From: Rhea pennata
Taxonomy: Eukaryota > Chordata > Aves > Rheiformes > Rheidae
DNA length: 64,000 bases
Direction: 5' to 3'
NCBI RefSeq assembly: GCF_028389875.1
Contig: NC_084672.1
Coordinates: 4,067,501 to 4,131,500, forward strand
Each line of letters starts with the position of its first letter. The first letter of the stretch is position 1. Position numbers and translations under genes: made by a program. Positions 61,919 through 64,000 of this stretch are shown piece after piece. The notes under the pieces are model-generated. The model had not been told where the DNA came from, did no database searches, and was given only the letters and a program-made list of their open reading frames with translations.

Positions 61919-64000
61919 TGAGTTTTCTGAACTTCTATACAGGAGCAAAATCAAAGCTTTTCCTCTGTATTTTCTTACTCATTCCCCAGGTTGTAGTAGC
62001 CAAAAGTTCTGACTTTGCTTTTTGCAATCTAACCACTTAGTTTGTCGAACAAATTTGTTGTTCTTTGCTTAACAGCATTAAAAATTACATTTTTTAAAAA
62101 ACTGAGTATGTCAGGATCCAAGGAACAGAGCTTTAAAATAGACTTCACTTTGGTACTTCCCAATTGTATAGGCTTTGATTTTAATTATAAAGCATGCAAT
62201 TCTTAAACTAATCATTCCTGATTTTCCTGTTTCACATTAGCCAATTTAAAACTAGATTAGACAGGTTGCAGAAGAGATCCTTCCTTAGTAAGGAGGTGAT
62301 TAGATTTCTCTATCTGGAGTGTTTAATTTTCAGGATGCAGGGGAACATTCCAGTTTCGTAAAACATCTTTATTTAATTGTTAGCCTGGCTTTTATGTCCT
62401 TTTAAAGCAACGGCAAAGATTGCAGTTTTGTGGATGAAAATAATGTTGACAGTGCTTGCGTATGAATGTGTACCTGGGAAGAAGCAGCGGGGTTTTTTTT
62501 CACACTGGGTTTAGCAGAATATGGGTCACTCAGCTGCTGAACCTAACGCACATCACTGTTTCCACAGCTCTTTTAGGAGCTCTAAGAAAAACACTCTGAA
62601 AAAGTGCTGGGAGCAATCGGAGGTTCGTGCCAGGCAGGCTTTCAAGTTTCTTGTCAGAGCTGGTCCCGGATGAGGAGAGACTGGGTCTTCGCAGCCGCAG
62701 CCAGTTCGTTGGAAGTAGTGTACGTGCAGGGGGATGACAGCTGGTGACAAAGGAGGCGAACTAAAGCTGTTGCCCTCCTTTGGCAGCCATCATCGGTGGC
62801 ATGATCCCGGCACCGGGACTGACGGCCAGCGGGGTTATGCTGGATGTGTTGTGACAAGCTGCTGAGTGAAGTGAGTGAGTGCGTGCGTGCTCTGGTTTCA
62901 CACCGGCGTGCTGGGGATCTGAGCCTGTGTCCTGAGTGCTGCGGTCCTGGCATTTGCTTTTCAGGGGTGAAAGTTGCTTGGCAGCATAAAACGAGCCTGT
63001 TGCAAAATACACTTCCCTTAAGTGAGTAATAAGAAACTGGTTCTCCCATTACCCAACAAGGTTTCAGGCACTCTCTGTGGAAATGCCTGTCTACACCGTG
63101 CTGCCTGCAGCCCCTGTTCCTGAGTGGCAGAAGGGGCAGCTGAAGGGAAGACCTCTGCCTGTTTGTCAGTCCTCTTGCACTGTGGGTGTTCAGAACAGGT
63201 TTTCTCCATCAGTGTAAAATTGCATAGCCAAACTGTGCTTGCCGGTCATTCTAACCTGTTAGCATTTAACAAGCTGCCAAGTATCTTTGGGTTAAAAGCA
63301 AAACTAAACAGTATAGACAAATGTAACTTAAAGTATATGCAAGTGCTTGAGGCTGGTCTACATATAATGTGCCAGAACCGTATGCCACTCTGATTTAAAG
63401 AAAAAATTCTTTTTTCTTCACAAAACATACTGTGCAAACAGTAATGGGGAAGTTTTCTCTTCTATCGTGCTGGCAAGGTGCCTTTAACCTGTTGTGGTCT
63501 GGGAGAAGAGAGCAGTCTCTGGCCACTCAGCCTCTGCCTGCTGGGGGGTTCCCAGGGTCTGCGAAGTCCCGCTGCCACTGTTGGGCAGGCAGTGGGTGAT
63601 GGGCAAGCAGAATTGAGTGGCAGCACTGATGGCCCAAGTCAGTGTGTCCAGGCCAGATCACAGCTGTGTGATCAGCAGAAAGGAGGAAAGATCAGCAAAA
63701 GCAGCTGTGGCTTTTCTAAAGAAAAAAAAACAACAAAAAAGCCCACTAAACTTTACAGCTTGCTAGAAACAAATGAGCAGAGCGCGCTCTATCCATCCCT
63801 CCATCGCTTTTTCCTGTTCTCTGCCGTCTCATTTCACAACTCATGCAGTCATTCTTTAGGGCTAAAAGTATTCAAAGCAAATAATGTAAACTGAAGCAAT
63901 CAAGTGCTAATGTGGAAAAGCTGATAATGAGGATTAGCACTGGGGGCAGTGGTTGCTCTAGATGTGCTGAGCAAGCCATGGGGCTGGATTATTGTTTCGG
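61919..64000. other. Right-hand end, no gene recognised
   Basis: Moderately AT-rich, with a CpG-enriched patch at about 62620-63010 that is listed separately. A C/T and G-rich stretch at 63480-63670 carries a 138-codon open frame starting with a non-ATG codon and without recognised homology. A purine run occurs at 63720-63740. Confidence 0.5.
62620..63010. promoter_or_regulatory. Weak CpG-enriched patch
   Basis: Roughly 18 CpG dinucleotides in about 400 nt, against a CpG-poor background, with a small GAGT/GCGT repeat near 62867-62888. It could be a weak promoter or a methylated remnant. It lies where the promoter of the next human-order gene (CERS3) might be expected, but no exon was identified. 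Confidence 0.25.

Noticed and set aside
63478-63894. 138-codon plus-strand frame near the right end
   Set aside because: Low-complexity composition, start not ATG, no recognised family and no splice context. Length is compatible with chance.
53561-64000. Exons of CERS3, expected from human gene order
   Set aside because: I looked for the ceramide-synthase N-terminus and homeobox-like motifs on the plus strand and saw none. The gene may begin beyond the window.
1-64000. CRISPR arrays, operons, prophage, tRNA or rRNA genes, and a novel defence-type system
   Set aside because: The window is intron-rich vertebrate DNA. No regularly spaced repeats with unique spacers, no tRNA cloverleaf candidates and no clustered bacterial-type genes were seen. 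The only regular array is the GGGCC minisatellite.

Overview
This window is vertebrate nuclear DNA and almost certainly avian. It opens with a CR1-type LINE fragment of the kind that dominates bird genomes. It carries two spliced genes whose predicted proteins match vertebrate ASB7 and LINS1 nearly end to end, arranged head to head around one CpG island. In human 15q26.3 the same two genes are also neighbours in divergent orientation (recalled knowledge), so this is conserved synteny. There are no prokaryotic or plasmid features, no CRISPR array, and no RNA gene that I could recognise.

Layout, left to right. 1-350: 3' part of a CR1 element on the minus strand. About 350-8800: AT-rich sequence beyond the 3' end of ASB7 with no recognisable gene. 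About 8800-13061: probable long 3' UTR of ASB7, with several candidate poly(A) signals and no decisive one. 13062-31801: the three ASB7 coding exons on the minus strand (140, 606 and 211 nt, 318 codons plus stop). Large introns separate them and hold two small orphan CpG islands and a decayed copy of part of exon 2. About 40.8-42.6 kb: a strong CpG island acting as the presumed bidirectional promoter, with two inverted CCAAT boxes between the putative start sites. 42.06-42.56 kb: a nested GGGCC-based minisatellite just inside LINS1 intron 1. 45070-53102: six LINS1 coding exons on the plus strand (767 codons plus stop), followed by a poly(A) signal near 53.53 kb. 53.6-64 kb: downstream sequence with no confidently recognised gene. 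CERS3, the next gene in human, was not found.

The genes share a promoter but no known pathway. ASB7 is a substrate receptor of a Cullin-5 ubiquitin ligase. LINS1 is the vertebrate homologue of Drosophila lines, a segment-polarity gene. All exon joins were chosen by hand from GT/AG sites, reading phase and recalled protein similarity. Coding joins are consistent in phase from start to stop; UTR exon limits are much less certain.

The best points for a second look are the GGGCC minisatellite in LINS1 intron 1, the fossil partial duplicate of ASB7 exon 2, a stop-free 84-nt LINS1 intron, two orphan CpG islands in the last ASB7 intron, and an unexplained long open frame near 61.3-61.9 kb. I did not find a new multi-gene biological system, and the window reads mainly as an ordinary two-gene vertebrate locus.
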